Of a stretch of 37,328 bases of DNA, positions 15,710 through 24,399 are shown piece after piece; the stretch's first letter is position 1, and the number at the start of each line of letters is the position of its first letter. The notes beneath the pieces are model-generated. The model was not told the origin of the DNA, did no database searches, and saw only the letters and a program-made list of their open reading frames with translations. Source of the DNA: Lachnospiraceae bacterium (GTDB lineage Bacteria; Bacillota; Clostridia; Lachnospirales; Lachnospiraceae); the NCBI GenBank assembly GCA_024699645.1, contig JAILPE010000064.1, forward strand, positions 1 through 37,328. The letters run 5' to 3'. The translations under genes were made by a program, and so were the position numbers.

Positions 15710-17857
15710 TTCGGAGACGCTCTTCTTCGCTTTATTGACTCTTGCGATAACGATTCCGATCACCACACCGATAACAAGCGCTGCAATACAGATTATAAGT
15801 ATAACTATCCATGCATTACCGTACGATTCTTTTTCTGTCTCTTCTGCTGCTTTTTCATCTGCTTTTACTTCAGCACCGTCATTCTCTGTCTTTGTTGCCG
15901 TTTCGTCTTCTTTAGCGGTTTGTGCGGCTTCGTCATCTCCTTCCGCACCAATGGCAACGGGCTCTGCTGCACCGTCGGTTGTACCGGCATCCGCAGCTCC
16001 TCCGGCCTTAAGAGCGGCGATCTTATCCGCAGCTATCACTTCGGACTCGGGAGCCTTATCATCTTCGGGAACGATCTTAATGTTCACATCATCAACGAAG
16101 AAATCGGCATGACCGTCAGTCTCTACATAAATGTACTCAGAAGGCGTTTCTTCGGGGATAGAAAATCTGAACGATACTTCATCCCATTCTCCCGTCGCAG
16201 GGATTGCTGCGAGCGGAACAGCCTCTTCTCTGTCGATTCCGGCAATTACCGCTTTGTCCTTCGTCATAACGAAGAACTTAACGTCTATGGTCTTTCCGGC
16301 ATACATTGAAACATCATACTTAAGCGTGGCATCATTTTCTTTTCTCGACACCTTGAGGGCGTAGCCTACACCTTCGCTCTTCTCGGTGTGATTCGTGTTC
16401 ATCTGAAGCATGATATTTGCTGTATGACCCGATCCTCTCGAGAAGAATCCCGCCTGTTTGGGATTAACCGTAGCGATGTTTCCGTCTCCGGCTTCATAAG
16501 GCTCAAAATCAACCACAAGATCCTTTACTTCCTTCTGTGTGGAAGCAAGCGTCATATTGAACTCTTCGCCCTTTGCCGCAAGGACCATGGCATCAAATGC
16601 GGGCTTCTTTGAAAGATCGTCATAGAAAGCAAGGGGTGTAGCGTGAGCTTTCCAGGAAGATCCGTCCGTAAGACCCCAAAGTGTTACCGATGTAAGGTTT
16701 GCTCCATTCTTCTTCTCCTCGATGAGTCTCTTAAAGAACTCATAGAAGAACTTAGCCTGGAAAAGCCATCTGTTATCGTCATTCTTTGTAGCCTCGATAT
16801 CAAGCTCGGTGATATGAACCTCATCGACCGCTTCGCTGTACTTCTCAAGTGCGAGCATATAGGAATCAATGTTCTGCTTGTCGTTGATATGACCCTGCAT
16901 TCCGATTCCGTCGATAAGTCCGTCTCCGTATATGGTTCCGTCACCGTCGGGCTTGATAACATCGCTTTGTGCAAGCTTATGTCCCTCGTTGTACTTTCTC
17001 TGTGTAAGGAACGAGATTATGTTGTCGCGGCGTTGTGAAAACCACTCGTTATAATCATTATAGAAAAGTTTGGGAAGGATCGGTGAAAGGTCACCGTCGG
17101 GAGACAGGCCGTAATTGGCAGCATACTCCTTCGCATACTTGACAGTTGCTTCCCTTGCAAAAAGGAATGCATAGTATATGTACTCGGGACCTATCATATT
17201 GTACCAGTGAGAGCGGCGAAGTCCGTCACCCTTGCTGTCGTCGGTTGCCTCATTGAGGACATCCCATGCGTAGATAACATCTCCGTAACCGTTTGAATAT
17301 ATAAACTCCATAACGCCGTAGATGTACGTCTTCATACGCTCGATAAGGGTTTCTCTGTCAACAAGACATTCGGGATCAAGAGTGGCTTCACCGTCATTTG
17401 TGGGTCTTTTACCCGATGTGGGCTTAAAATCGATCGCATAGATCGCGGGAGAATTCTGGCTGTGCCAAAGAAGTGTATGACCTCTCATCTTCATCCCGTT
17501 CTGCTTTGCCCAGTCAAGCATCTCCACCGCTGCCCTGTTGGGAGTGTAAAGTGTGGGGCTGGATCCGTCAAAGTTGTAGGCGGGCTTCATCTCGTTTCCG
17601 CAAGTGATGCTGTTGAATACGTTAAGAATAAGATCTTCCTTGTACTTGTTTCCGATCTCCTTGTTTTTGTTATTCCAATGCGAGATCGCTTCACAGGAAC
17701 TTCCTACCTTGAAATAGTCCTTGTAAAGCTCTGCAAGGCTCTCATATTCCGAAGTATCGGCATACTCGATACCTGCCGCGCTCACCTGCGCAAGTCCCGC
17801 AAGCGGACTTATCACAAGCATAAGTACAAGAACTGCTGCAATTATTCGTTTTTTCAT
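15695..17857 (-). CDS. Membrane-anchored GH10 endo-beta-1,4-xylanase
   Basis: An extracellular enzyme that cleaves the beta-1,4-xylan backbone. The 720-residue product has a signal peptide (1-27, ending AQVSAA), a GH10 catalytic barrel (about 40-428) with acid/base E203 in WDVLNEA and nucleophile E351 in HITELDIEA, and a beta-sandwich carbohydrate-binding-like domain (about 450-600, CBM4/9/22-like by appearance). An Ala/Glu/Thr-rich acidic linker (about 610-675) leads to a C-terminal transmembrane helix with a basic tail (about 680-720). It should be tethered to the outer face of the cell membrane, reaching through the wall. The ATG at 17857 overlaps the stop of the upstream coiled-coil gene (ATGA) and lacks its own ribosome site, so translation is probably coupled. 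A longer in-frame start was rejected because it would bury the signal peptide. Confidence 0.93.
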   Translation of the reverse strand: MKKRIIAAVLVLMLVISPLAGLAQVSAAGIEYADTSEYESLAELYKDYFKVGSSCEAISHWNNKNKEIGNKYKEDLILNVFNSITCGNEMKPAYNFDGSSPTLYTPNRAAVEMLDWAKQNGMKMRGHTLLWHSQNSPAIYAIDFKPTSGKRPTNDGEATLDPECLVDRETLIERMKTYIYGVMEFIYSNGYGDVIYAWDVLNEATDDSKGDGLRRSHWYNMIGPEYIYYAFLFAREATVKYAKEYAANYGLSPDGDLSPILPKLFYNDYNEWFSQRRDNIISFLTQRKYNEGHKLAQSDVIKPDGDGTIYGDGLIDGIGMQGHINDKQNIDSYMLALEKYSEAVDEVHITELDIEATKNDDNRWLFQAKFFYEFFKRLIEEKKNGANLTSVTLWGLTDGSSWKAHATPLAFYDDLSKKPAFDAMVLAAKGEEFNMTLASTQKEVKDLVVDFEPYEAGDGNIATVNPKQAGFFSRGSGHTANIMLQMNTNHTEKSEGVGYALKVSRKENDATLKYDVSMYAGKTIDVKFFVMTKDKAVIAGIDREEAVPLAAIPATGEWDEVSFRFSIPEETPSEYIYVETDGHADFFVDDVNIKIVPEDDKAPESEVIAADKIAALKAGGAADAGTTDGAAEPVAIGAEGDDEAAQTAKEDETATKTENDGAEVKADEKAAEETEKESYGNAWIVILIICIAALVIGVVIGIVIARVNKAKKSVSEEKKD

Positions 17858-18702
17858 GTTTTCTTTTTTTTGCCAAATAACCCGGCAAATACTCCTTTCT
17901 TGTTTCGGGGAGCTTCTTCTTCGCTCTTTCCCTGTTCGTCTTTCCACTGTTCGTACTCTGCGTCAAGATTGAAATCTTCCGCAGTAAAAACCGTACCCTT
18001 CGGTACCGGAGCCTCGTCGGAATCTTCCCCATTGCCGGCTGAAGGACTGTTCTGTTCGGTTCCGTTATTCTCCCGAGCGGCGCGTCCGTGCTTCCTCTTA
18101 GAGTAGGTCACGCCTGTATTTTCGCCGGGGTTGTTCACTCTGATAACAATTCCCGGTTTATTTCCCTTTTCTTCTTCCTGTTCTTCATCTTCTTCATCCT
18201 TCGATCCGGATTTCTTTTCCTGTTCCTCACGAAGCTTATCAAGAAGTTCAAGATACTTTGTTCCGTCCTGATACTGAGCAAGTTCTTCTCTGACATTCTC
18301 CTTGTTGTCATCAAGAGTCGTCTGCTCGTTCTCGATGGCTGCCATGAGTTCTATCAGCTGGTGTTTGATATTCTTCTTTGTTTCTTCAAGCTTATCCTTT
18401 ACACTGCCGAGAAGCCCATCGGTGTACAGACACGCCGATGCCTGAACATCATCTGCTTTTGAATGGGCGTCGGCTTCGATCTGCGCAGCTTTCCGATTCT
18501 GTTCGAGGAGAGCCATTTCTCTGCTGCGTCTCGTAGCCTCATAGCGGTCGAGCACATCATAAATAGCCTTGTTGAGTTCTTCAAGCAAAACAAACATCTC
18601 CTGCTTGGACACGATAACCCTGTCGGGCGTGCCTTCAAGAGCCTCACATTTCGCAAACATAATATGTATCTTCTTTAAGATCTCCTCAACATCCTCCGGC
18701 AT
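17854..18702 (-). CDS. Coiled-coil cytoplasmic protein of unknown function
   Basis: A 282-residue protein without a signal peptide or membrane segment. Residues about 1-160 are helical and rich in heptad-like Leu/Glu/Lys patterns (coiled coil). Residues about 161-225 are a highly acidic low-complexity linker, and the end is basic (GLFGKKKKT). I do not recognise a named family, although similar short coiled-coil proteins are common in Clostridia. The start is supported by GGGGGAGG. The last four bases (ATGA) overlap the start of the xylanase gene, which links their expression. Its role with a secreted enzyme is not obvious. It may simply share a transcript. Confidence 0.75.
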   Translation of the reverse strand: MPEDVEEILKKIHIMFAKCEALEGTPDRVIVSKQEMFVLLEELNKAIYDVLDRYEATRRSREMALLEQNRKAAQIEADAHSKADDVQASACLYTDGLLGSVKDKLEETKKNIKHQLIELMAAIENEQTTLDDNKENVREELAQYQDGTKYLELLDKLREEQEKKSGSKDEEDEEQEEEKGNKPGIVIRVNNPGENTGVTYSKRKHGRAARENNGTEQNSPSAGNGEDSDEAPVPKGTVFTAEDFNLDAEYEQWKDEQGKSEEEAPRNKKGVFAGLFGKKKKT

Positions 18703-18784
18703 TGTTGTCCTCCCCCGTTCTCAAAGACCGATCGTATCGTACTGAATTATCTTATACGCTCGGCGCCGAAAATGCAACCTGCTC

Positions 18785-19474
18785 TCACACCTTGAAGCGG
18801 TAACCGACTCCCCATATTGTCTCGATATATTGAGGTTTCGCCGTATTCGCCTCGATTTTTTCCCTTATCTTTTTTATATGCACCGTGACCGTGGCGATAT
18901 CACCGATCGAATCCATATCCCATATTTCACGGAACAGTTCATCCTTTGAATATACATGGTTGGGGTGCTCCGCAAGAAAAGTCAGCAGGTCAAACTCCTT
19001 TGTCGTAAACGGCTTTTCAACCCCGTTTATCGAAACGCGCCTGGCCGTCTTATCTATTCTGATGCCCCTTATCTCGACAACCGTATTTTCCCGCGGCACA
19101 CTTCCGAGAAGTCTCTCATAACGGGCAAGGTGCGCCTTGACTCTCGCCACAAGCTCGCTCGGGCTGAAAGGTTTTGTCATATAATCATCCGCACCGATTC
19201 CGAGTCCGCGAATCTTATCTATATCATCCTTTTTCGCCGACACCATTATGATAGGAGTATTCTTCTCCTCGCGCACACGCCTGCAGATCTCAAACCCGTC
19301 CGTTCCGGGAAGCATCAGATCGAGGACGATAAGATCCACTTCCTTTTCCAGCGCCTTTTGAAGCCCTGTCGTTCCTTCGCTCTCAATCTCAACCTCGTAT
19401 CCCGAAAGCTCAAGATAATCTTTCTCAAGTTCGGCAATTGCCTGTTCATCCTCGATTATGAGAATCTTTTCCAT
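18785..19474 (-). CDS. OmpR/PhoB-family response regulator
   Basis: A two-component response regulator that binds DNA after phosphorylation. The 229 residues comprise a receiver domain (1-118; acidic pocket E8-D9, phospho-acceptor D52 in VLDLMLPG, conserved K101 in MTKPFSPSE) and a C-terminal winged-helix DNA-binding domain (about 130-229, with the typical ending YIETIWGVGYRFKV). It starts 8 bases after the kinase stop, and its ribosome site GGAAAGG overlaps that stop, so the two are co-translated. The target genes are not known. Adjacency to the coiled-coil/xylanase pair on the same strand makes these candidates. Confidence 0.95.
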   Translation of the reverse strand: MEKILIIEDEQAIAELEKDYLELSGYEVEIESEGTTGLQKALEKEVDLIVLDLMLPGTDGFEICRRVREEKNTPIIMVSAKKDDIDKIRGLGIGADDYMTKPFSPSELVARVKAHLARYERLLGSVPRENTVVEIRGIRIDKTARRVSINGVEKPFTTKEFDLLTFLAEHPNHVYSKDELFREIWDMDSIGDIATVTVHIKKIREKIEANTAKPQYIETIWGVGYRFKV

Positions 19475-19482
19475 TCGCTGAC

Positions 19483-20829
19483 CTACCTTTCCGCTTCCTT
19501 TTCTTTCTTCGGATAACCTCTCCTGTCGCGTCCTTCTCTGTCTCTTGCCGCCGCGATTATCTTCCTTGAACTGTCGATGGCTCTCGAAAAGACTCCCGGA
19601 AGCTTATCCTTTGTCACTATCTCTCCGGGTTCTATCACATTTGTCGGCTCCTCTTTATAGAGCGGAAGCGTAAATATGATAGTGGTGTGAACACCCGGTT
19701 CACTTTCCGCCCGTATCGTTCCTCCGTGGTCTTCAATGATCTTCTTTGAGATCGCAAGTCCGAGCCCCGTTCCGCCTTTCTTCGAATTTCGCGATTGATC
19801 GGCTCTGTAAAATCTCTCAAATATACGCGTAAGATCCTCCGGGGATATACCGGGTCCGTTGTCTCTTATTGATATCTCCGCAAGGTTTTCAAGTTTTCGG
19901 GTCATTATCGTGATCCTTCCGCCGCCCGTTCCGGGTTCCGCCTTAACGCCCATGTTTTCCCGGGACGTTCCCGTCCCTCCGGTGCTTTCGCCCCTGTTCA
20001 TGTATTTAACGCTGTTTCCTATTACATTATTGACCACTCTTCTGAGCTGTTCGGCATCAGCCACGACCGTTACTTTTCCGGGTGCGGGGACATAATCAAG
20101 CTCGATGCCTTTTATCTCCATGTCTATGCTGTAATCCTCAACGCAATCTTCGAAATAATCGTTGATGTCAAGATTTTCAAAATTATACGGAACGATATTG
20201 CTGTCGATCTTGGAATAAAAAGCAAGCTCGTCAACAAGTACCTGCATATCGGATGCTTTGGTATATATCGTCCTTAAATATTTTTCCTGCTTTTCAGGTG
20301 TGTCCGCCACACCGTCAAGCACACCCTCCGCATAACCCTTGATGGCCGTAAGCGGCGTTTTCAGATCATGAGATATATTGCTAATAAGCTCTATTATGTC
20401 GCTTTCGTACTTTAACCGGGCCTCGGTCTGCTCTTTGAGGTGAAGCCGAAGATCTTCAAAATCTTCACACAGGTTTCCGAGTTCGTCATCCGGATCTCCC
20501 TGTATGGAAAAATCGAGATTTCCCTCCTGCATCTTACGGGTTGCAAGTGTAAGAAGATTAAGAGGTTTGACAAAGCTCCTGTATATCCAGAACATAACGA
20601 CTCCGGCCGTCACGAGGAGTGCGATCGAAATATATATGATACCGGTAAACAGTGGTATCATAACTGAAGGATCTCCGGTTCCGTCCGTAATAAACGCCGG
20701 TGCATCAAATGCCTCTTTTATCGAAATGTTCGAACCATCAAATATCGCGACACCGAGTGTGATCAACAATACCACGGGGACCGTCACTACTATCAAAAAT
20801 GCCGCTATAAGTCTCTTTTTAAATCCCAT
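19483..20829 (-). CDS. Sensor histidine kinase with short extracytoplasmic loop
   Basis: A membrane kinase partnered with the response regulator downstream. The 448 residues have two transmembrane segments (about 8-30 and 59-83) separated by only about 28 residues, a HAMP linker (84-135), a HisKA domain with phospho-accepting H154 in NISHDLKTPL, and a HATPase domain with N-box (NNVIGNSVKY) and G boxes (DNGPGIS, GTGLGLA). The short loop suggests sensing within the membrane or through a partner. A Gly/Ser/Thr-rich insert of about 25 residues follows the N-box, and a charged tail of about 50 residues follows the kinase core. Ribosome site GGAAGG. No clear promoter was found in the 110 bases upstream. 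Confidence 0.95.
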   Translation of the reverse strand: MGFKKRLIAAFLIVVTVPVVLLITLGVAIFDGSNISIKEAFDAPAFITDGTGDPSVMIPLFTGIIYISIALLVTAGVVMFWIYRSFVKPLNLLTLATRKMQEGNLDFSIQGDPDDELGNLCEDFEDLRLHLKEQTEARLKYESDIIELISNISHDLKTPLTAIKGYAEGVLDGVADTPEKQEKYLRTIYTKASDMQVLVDELAFYSKIDSNIVPYNFENLDINDYFEDCVEDYSIDMEIKGIELDYVPAPGKVTVVADAEQLRRVVNNVIGNSVKYMNRGESTGGTGTSRENMGVKAEPGTGGGRITIMTRKLENLAEISIRDNGPGISPEDLTRIFERFYRADQSRNSKKGGTGLGLAISKKIIEDHGGTIRAESEPGVHTTIIFTLPLYKEEPTNVIEPGEIVTKDKLPGVFSRAIDSSRKIIAAARDREGRDRRGYPKKEKEAER

Positions 20830-20959
20830 GACGCACCTTCCGTTTTTTAATCACTTCTTCAGTACATTTTTTCAGACGCAAACCCTTAGGATAAATGCTA
20901 CCATACAAAGGACGAAAATACCATTAATTTTGTGTAAACCCTTTATTACCTCCGGGTAA

Positions 20960-20991
20960 ACAAAAAACAACCCGTAGATTTACGGGTTGTT
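20960..20991 (-). terminator. Terminator of veg
   Basis: A perfect 11-bp stem (20966-20976 with 20981-20991, 4-base loop) is followed on the minus strand by TTTTTTGTTT. It lies 20 bases after the veg stop codon. Confidence 0.9.
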
Positions 20992-21010
20992 CTTTTCTAT
21001 GTTCCTGTTA

Positions 21011-21250
21011 TCAGAACTGCAGTTCCACGTCCTTAATGAGAACATCCGTGTAGCTGTAGGATACCTCTTTCGAAGACTCAGGTAAATCTCCTTCAACCTT
21101 TACACAGAAAACGTACGGGTGCATCTCGGTAATTATACCCTCAGAAGTATCATACCTGTTGCGTCCCCTGTTCTCGCGAACCGTAACCCTCTTTCCGATA
21201 TTGTTTGAAATCAGGTTGTAGATCCTGCACATATTAGCCGGCTGTCTCAT
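21011..21250 (-). CDS. veg: Veg family protein
   Basis: A 79-residue member of the Veg family of Firmicutes, linked in B. subtilis to biofilm matrix gene control (established for that organism only). The core ISNNIGKRVTVRENRGRNRYDTSEGIITEMHPYVFCVKVEG and the following VSYSYTDVLIKDVEL match the family's small beta-barrel pattern. The ATG at 21250 is preceded by AGAGGGAG. An upstream in-frame start would add 14 residues that lack family similarity. The gene has its own promoter and terminator and is monocistronic. Confidence 0.88.
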   Translation of the reverse strand: MRQPANMCRIYNLISNNIGKRVTVRENRGRNRYDTSEGIITEMHPYVFCVKVEGDLPESSKEVSYSYTDVLIKDVELQF

Positions 21251-21325
21251 AATCTCCCTCTTTCTGCCCCTTGGCCTGTAACAAAAACACATCCCAACAT
21301 GGGTTTTATTTCAAAACCCTCTGTC

Positions 21326-21354
21326 ATACTACCATATTTATGGTCAAAAGTCAA
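21326..21354 (-). promoter_or_regulatory. Sigma-A promoter of veg
   Basis: TTGACT (21349-21354) and TAGTAT (21326-21331) are spaced by 17 bases on the minus strand, with a second TTGACC-like element in between. The leader contains a 7-bp hairpin (21301-21307 with 21313-21319). The remainder of the 379-base veg-GNAT interval is AT-rich, with a 12-base palindrome ATAGTATACTAT at 21513-21524 and one structured segment before the GNAT gene. Confidence 0.7.
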
Positions 21355-21547
21355 AGGTCAAATACAAAATCTATGGTTTTATTCTTCAAACAAATACTAA
21401 ATGTTGTGTCACCCTACTGTTTTGTAGGGGTCGTGCCTTTTAGTGAATTTTCCCGAAGCTCGTTTTCATTTTCGTGAACATTCATTGAAAGAGGTGTGTT
21501 TTACAGCAATTTATAGTATACTATAGGCAATATATATCGCCCGCAAT

Positions 21548-21600
21548 CACCACATGCAAAGTCCCCGGTGCGCTCCGAGAGTTCCCCCGGCATGGTGGTG
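21548..21600 (+). other. Structured leader before the GNAT gene
   Basis: CACCACATGC (21548-21557) pairs with GCATGGTGGTG (21590-21600) through ten base pairs with one bulged base. The enclosed 32 bases can form further small stems. It lies 30 bases before the GTG start. No known riboswitch class was recognised. Confidence 0.35.
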
Positions 21601-21629
21601 GGAGAATCACACAGGAAAGGATCATTTAC

Positions 21630-22187
21630 GTGATTTCATACATAAAGCAGGATTATCAAACAGAACGCCTCCTTCTGAAAGTCAGCAGACCTGAATTTGC
21701 CGAACCCGTAGCCGATTATCTGCTGCGTAACAGGAAGGATTTCGAATATTACGACAGACACTACGGAGACATCACATATACGGCTCTTTATCAGGAAAAC
21801 GCTCTTCAGGCAGAATGGGAACTCTACAAAAAGAAAGAAGGAGTCAGATATTACATTTTCAAAAAAGAGGACCCGAATACGGTCATCGGCAATGTAAGCT
21901 TTGCTTACCTGCACGACAGTAACCGTGATCCGAGCCTCGGTTATAAAATAGACAAGATGTGCCGCCGTCGCGGTTACGCCTATGAAGCAACGTCTTTTCT
22001 TTTACCTCTTGTCCTTAAATACTACAAGCTTCCCTTCCTCGGAGCCGATGTTCTTCCCGAAAACGAAGCCTCCGTTTCTCTGCTAAAAAAACTTGGATTC
22101 AAATATAGCGGGATCATCCCAAATGCTCACGAAATCCTCGGTGTCATGAAAGATCACTGCCGTTTCGTTTTTGATCCTTATTCCTGA
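21630..22187 (+). CDS. GNAT-family N-acetyltransferase (RimJ/RimL-like)
   Basis: A probable acetyl-CoA-dependent N-acetyltransferase of 185 residues. The RimJ/RimL-like pattern is visible: TERLLLKVSRPE near the start, NVIGNVSFAYL-type strand (VIGNVSF), the acetyl-CoA loop region MCRRRGYAYEATSFLLPLVLKYYKL, and ENEASVSLLKKLGFKYSG near the end. The substrate (protein N terminus or small molecule) cannot be told. It starts at GTG after AGGAAAGG. Its last 44 bases overlap the 3' end of the convergent tadA gene. A structured leader precedes it. Confidence 0.85.
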   Translation: MISYIKQDYQTERLLLKVSRPEFAEPVADYLLRNRKDFEYYDRHYGDITYTALYQENALQAEWELYKKKEGVRYYIFKKEDPNTVIGNVSFAYLHDSNRDPSLGYKIDKMCRRRGYAYEATSFLLPLVLKYYKLPFLGADVLPENEASVSLLKKLGFKYSGIIPNAHEILGVMKDHCRFVFDPYS

Positions 22188-22635
22188 TCCTGAGTTCGGT
22201 GAAAAATTCCTTAAGAAGAGCTTCGCTCTCCTCCTTCCGGACTCCGAGCGTTTTTTCAACCTGATGGTTGAATTCCTTCATGTTAAGGATGTCTATTATC
22301 GATCCGGCGCATCCCGCTTTCGGATTCATCGCACCGATCACCACTCTGTCTATTCGCGACTGCACTATCGCCCCCGAGCACATCTGGCAGGGCTCGAGCG
22401 TAACGTACATTGTACACCCCTCAAGTCTCCAGTCTCCAAGCTTCTTACTCGCTTTGTCTATGGCGATCATCTCCGCATGTGCGAGCGTCGTCTTTCCCGT
22501 ATTTCTCTTGTTAAACCCTCTGCCGACTATCTTGTCGTTGCAAACGATCACACACCCTATCGGTACCTCACCGAGTTTAAGCGCCCGCTTTGCCTGTTCC
22601 AGAGCCTTTTTCATGTAAAACATATCTTTATCCAT
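22144..22635 (-). CDS. tadA: tRNA-specific adenosine deaminase TadA
   Basis: This enzyme deaminates adenosine 34 of tRNA-Arg(ACG) to inosine. The 163 residues carry the zinc/catalytic motifs H53-A-E55 (LAHAEM) and P82-C-Q-M-C86 (EPCQMCSGAI), together with the TadA signature FNKRN and NPKAGCAGS. The ATG at 22635 lies 8 bases after the stop of the upstream radical-SAM gene, whose end carries the GGGGAG ribosome site, so the pair is likely co-translated. The C-terminal tail is basic and overlaps the convergent acetyltransferase gene by 44 bases. Confidence 0.92.
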   Translation of the reverse strand: MDKDMFYMKKALEQAKRALKLGEVPIGCVIVCNDKIVGRGFNKRNTGKTTLAHAEMIAIDKASKKLGDWRLEGCTMYVTLEPCQMCSGAIVQSRIDRVVIGAMNPKAGCAGSIIDILNMKEFNHQVEKTLGVRKEESEALLKEFFTELRIRNKDQKRNGSDLS

Positions 22636-22643
22636 GGCAATCG

Positions 22644-23339
22644 TCACGCTCCCCTTATAACCGTTTCGGGGACATATTTTCTGCATACCTCAAGGATCTG
22701 AGCCATCATTTCTTTCGACGGAGTATCAAGCCCTTTTGGATTAAACTGTCTTTCCGAGTATTTATACGGCTGAAGGAAATACCTTTTGGCTCCCTTTATC
22801 CATTTCCCGATCTTTTCAAAATCTTCGACCTTATGGAGTCCGTCTACAACTGTAGTGCGAAATTCATAGTCAATCCCGCTTGTCATCAAAAAATCGGAAG
22901 TCTCAAACAATTCCGAAAGTGAGATCTCCTTAAGCCCGGCCGCTACGGCATACCCGTCGGGTGCGGCCTTAATGTCCATGGCCACGTAATCTATGAGTCC
23001 ACGCCCATAAAGATCTTTTACCATACCGGGGTTCGTTCCGTTTGTATCAAGCTTTACAAGAAGACCTATTTCTTTTATTTTTTCGATAAAATCGGGAAGA
23101 TCTTTATATATGGTCGGTTCTCCCCCTGTAATACATACTCCCTCAAGTGCATTTTTTCTTTTTGTTATATGCTGAAGTATACTGCTTTCCGGAATGAGCG
23201 GAAGATTTGTTTTGCCCATGACAATGTCCGCATTATGACAATAAGGACATCTGTAATTGCAACCTCCGAGAAAAATCGTGCTCGCAAGCTTTCCCGGAAA
23301 ATCAAGAAGCGTAAGCTGTGTGTATCCGTATATCTGCAC
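22644..23339 (-). CDS. nrdG: Anaerobic ribonucleotide reductase activating protein (radical SAM)
   Basis: A radical SAM activase of the NrdG type that would install the glycyl radical on the class III ribonucleotide reductase, allowing dNTP synthesis without oxygen. The 231 residues contain the cluster-binding CNYRCPYC motif (27-34), the GGEP motif (CITGGEPT) and a typical N terminus, YGYTQLTLLDFPGK. At 231 residues it is longer than E. coli NrdG (154) and matches the longer second type. The reductase gene nrdD is not in this window. It starts at GTG after AAGGAGG, with TATAAT just upstream of that site, and precedes tadA in one transcript. Confidence 0.88.
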   Translation of the reverse strand: MQIYGYTQLTLLDFPGKLASTIFLGGCNYRCPYCHNADIVMGKTNLPLIPESSILQHITKRKNALEGVCITGGEPTIYKDLPDFIEKIKEIGLLVKLDTNGTNPGMVKDLYGRGLIDYVAMDIKAAPDGYAVAAGLKEISLSELFETSDFLMTSGIDYEFRTTVVDGLHKVEDFEKIGKWIKGAKRYFLQPYKYSERQFNPKGLDTPSKEMMAQILEVCRKYVPETVIRGA

Positions 23340-23371
23340 GTCTCTTCCTCCTTATATTATATTGTAAGATG

Positions 23372-23661
23372 AATCACATTTCAGGTCTTGCCGATACCCC
23401 CAAATTAAAGAAGAGGGGCTCTCTCCCTGATATAAATGATCCGAATTCGGTAAGTGACATGATCGTTAACTACGATTTTAGGGTTCTCGGACAAAATAGT
23501 CAAGACGGGGTTATCTTATCCGACTTTCATGCCGATATATCATACAGTAGTAGGTGATCGTCGCCCTAAATACATTCACGGACGAATGTGGGGCATGTTT
23601 TATTGGAGCCACGGAAGGCAAACAAGAAACAGCTTTTATTAGGCTCCGGACAGGAGAACAT
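23372..23661 (+). promoter_or_regulatory. Promoter/leader region of the 221-residue protein gene
   Basis: About 290 bases without a supported gene. A GCCGATAT element at 23531-23538 resembles a sigma-28 -10 box, but the expected -35 (TAAA) is only TATC at 23512-23515, so the match is weak. Downstream, GGAGCC and GGCTCC (near 23607-23612 and 23643-23648) form a hairpin just before the ribosome site. An open frame here lacks a ribosome site and was rejected. Confidence 0.3.
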
Positions 23662-24327
23662 ATGGCTATTAACGGAATCGTAGGAAATAACACCTCTATT
23701 TCTGCTTCTTATGAAGAGATCAATATTTCCGTAAAGAAAACTACCGTAAATATCAGCAGCACCGATGCTGCTATATTTACCAAATCAAACGAAGACCAAT
23801 CTGCAGAAAAAGCCAACAAATTTGTAGGCAAACCTGCAGATCCCGAAACGATCGAACGACTCAAAGCAGAAGCCGACGAGAGATTTGCTCAGCTCAGAGG
23901 CATCGTTGAAAAGCTCCTCCTCAAGCAGGGCGGAACATTTGACGTATCAAACGGACTCGCAAGCGCATACAGAAGCCTTGAAGTGGATCCCGAAACTCAG
24001 GCACAGGCTCAGGCCGATATCGCCGAAGACGGATACTGGGGTGTGGAACAGACATCAAACAGAATCCTTGATTTTGCAAAAGCTCTTGCAGGAAGTGATT
24101 CCGAACTTGCGGCCGGTATGCTTGAAGCCATCAAAGAAGGCTTCAAACAGGCTGAAGAGATTTGGGGCGAAGAACTCCCTCAGCTTTCCAAAGATACAAT
24201 CGATGCTTCCATTAAAAAAGTTGAGGAATGGATCGCTTCCCTCAACAACCCCGAAACAGAAAATACGGTTGAGACTCCGCAAACTCCCACTGTTGAAGAA
24301 GCGGCAGTCAATGAACTTCAGGCATAA
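23662..24327 (+). CDS. Uncharacterised 221-residue protein
   Basis: A soluble protein with no signal peptide or membrane segment and no family that I can name. The N-terminal 65 residues are Ser/Thr/Ile-rich. Residues about 60-95 form a charged helix (ADPETIERLKAEADERFAQL). The most conserved-looking part is at about 110-195: DIAEDGYWGVEQTSNRILDF followed by LEAIKEGFKQAEEIWGEELP and a final helix, KKVEEWIASL. I recall this helical pattern in hypothetical proteins of other flagellated bacteria, without a known function. An acidic Pro/Thr-rich tail ends it. The ATG at 23662 is preceded by CAGGAGAA. A terminator follows, so it is probably monocistronic. A possible sigma-28-like element upstream hints at a motility link but is weak. 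Confidence 0.65.
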   Translation: MAINGIVGNNTSISASYEEINISVKKTTVNISSTDAAIFTKSNEDQSAEKANKFVGKPADPETIERLKAEADERFAQLRGIVEKLLLKQGGTFDVSNGLASAYRSLEVDPETQAQAQADIAEDGYWGVEQTSNRILDFAKALAGSDSELAAGMLEAIKEGFKQAEEIWGEELPQLSKDTIDASIKKVEEWIASLNNPETENTVETPQTPTVEEAAVNELQA

Positions 24328-24399
24328 GCGTTATGCCATAAGCCTTACGGCTTAATGATATTGCTTTCTTTCTTATTGACATTGACATATCCCCAACAA

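Noticed and set aside
16643-17038. Plus-strand open frame opposite the xylanase gene
   Set aside because: Shadow of the GH10 catalytic domain, which is supported by motifs on the minus strand.
23369-23557. Plus-strand open frame of about 62 codons before the 221-residue protein gene
   Set aside because: No ribosome site, no family resemblance, and it lies across the likely promoter/leader of the next gene.
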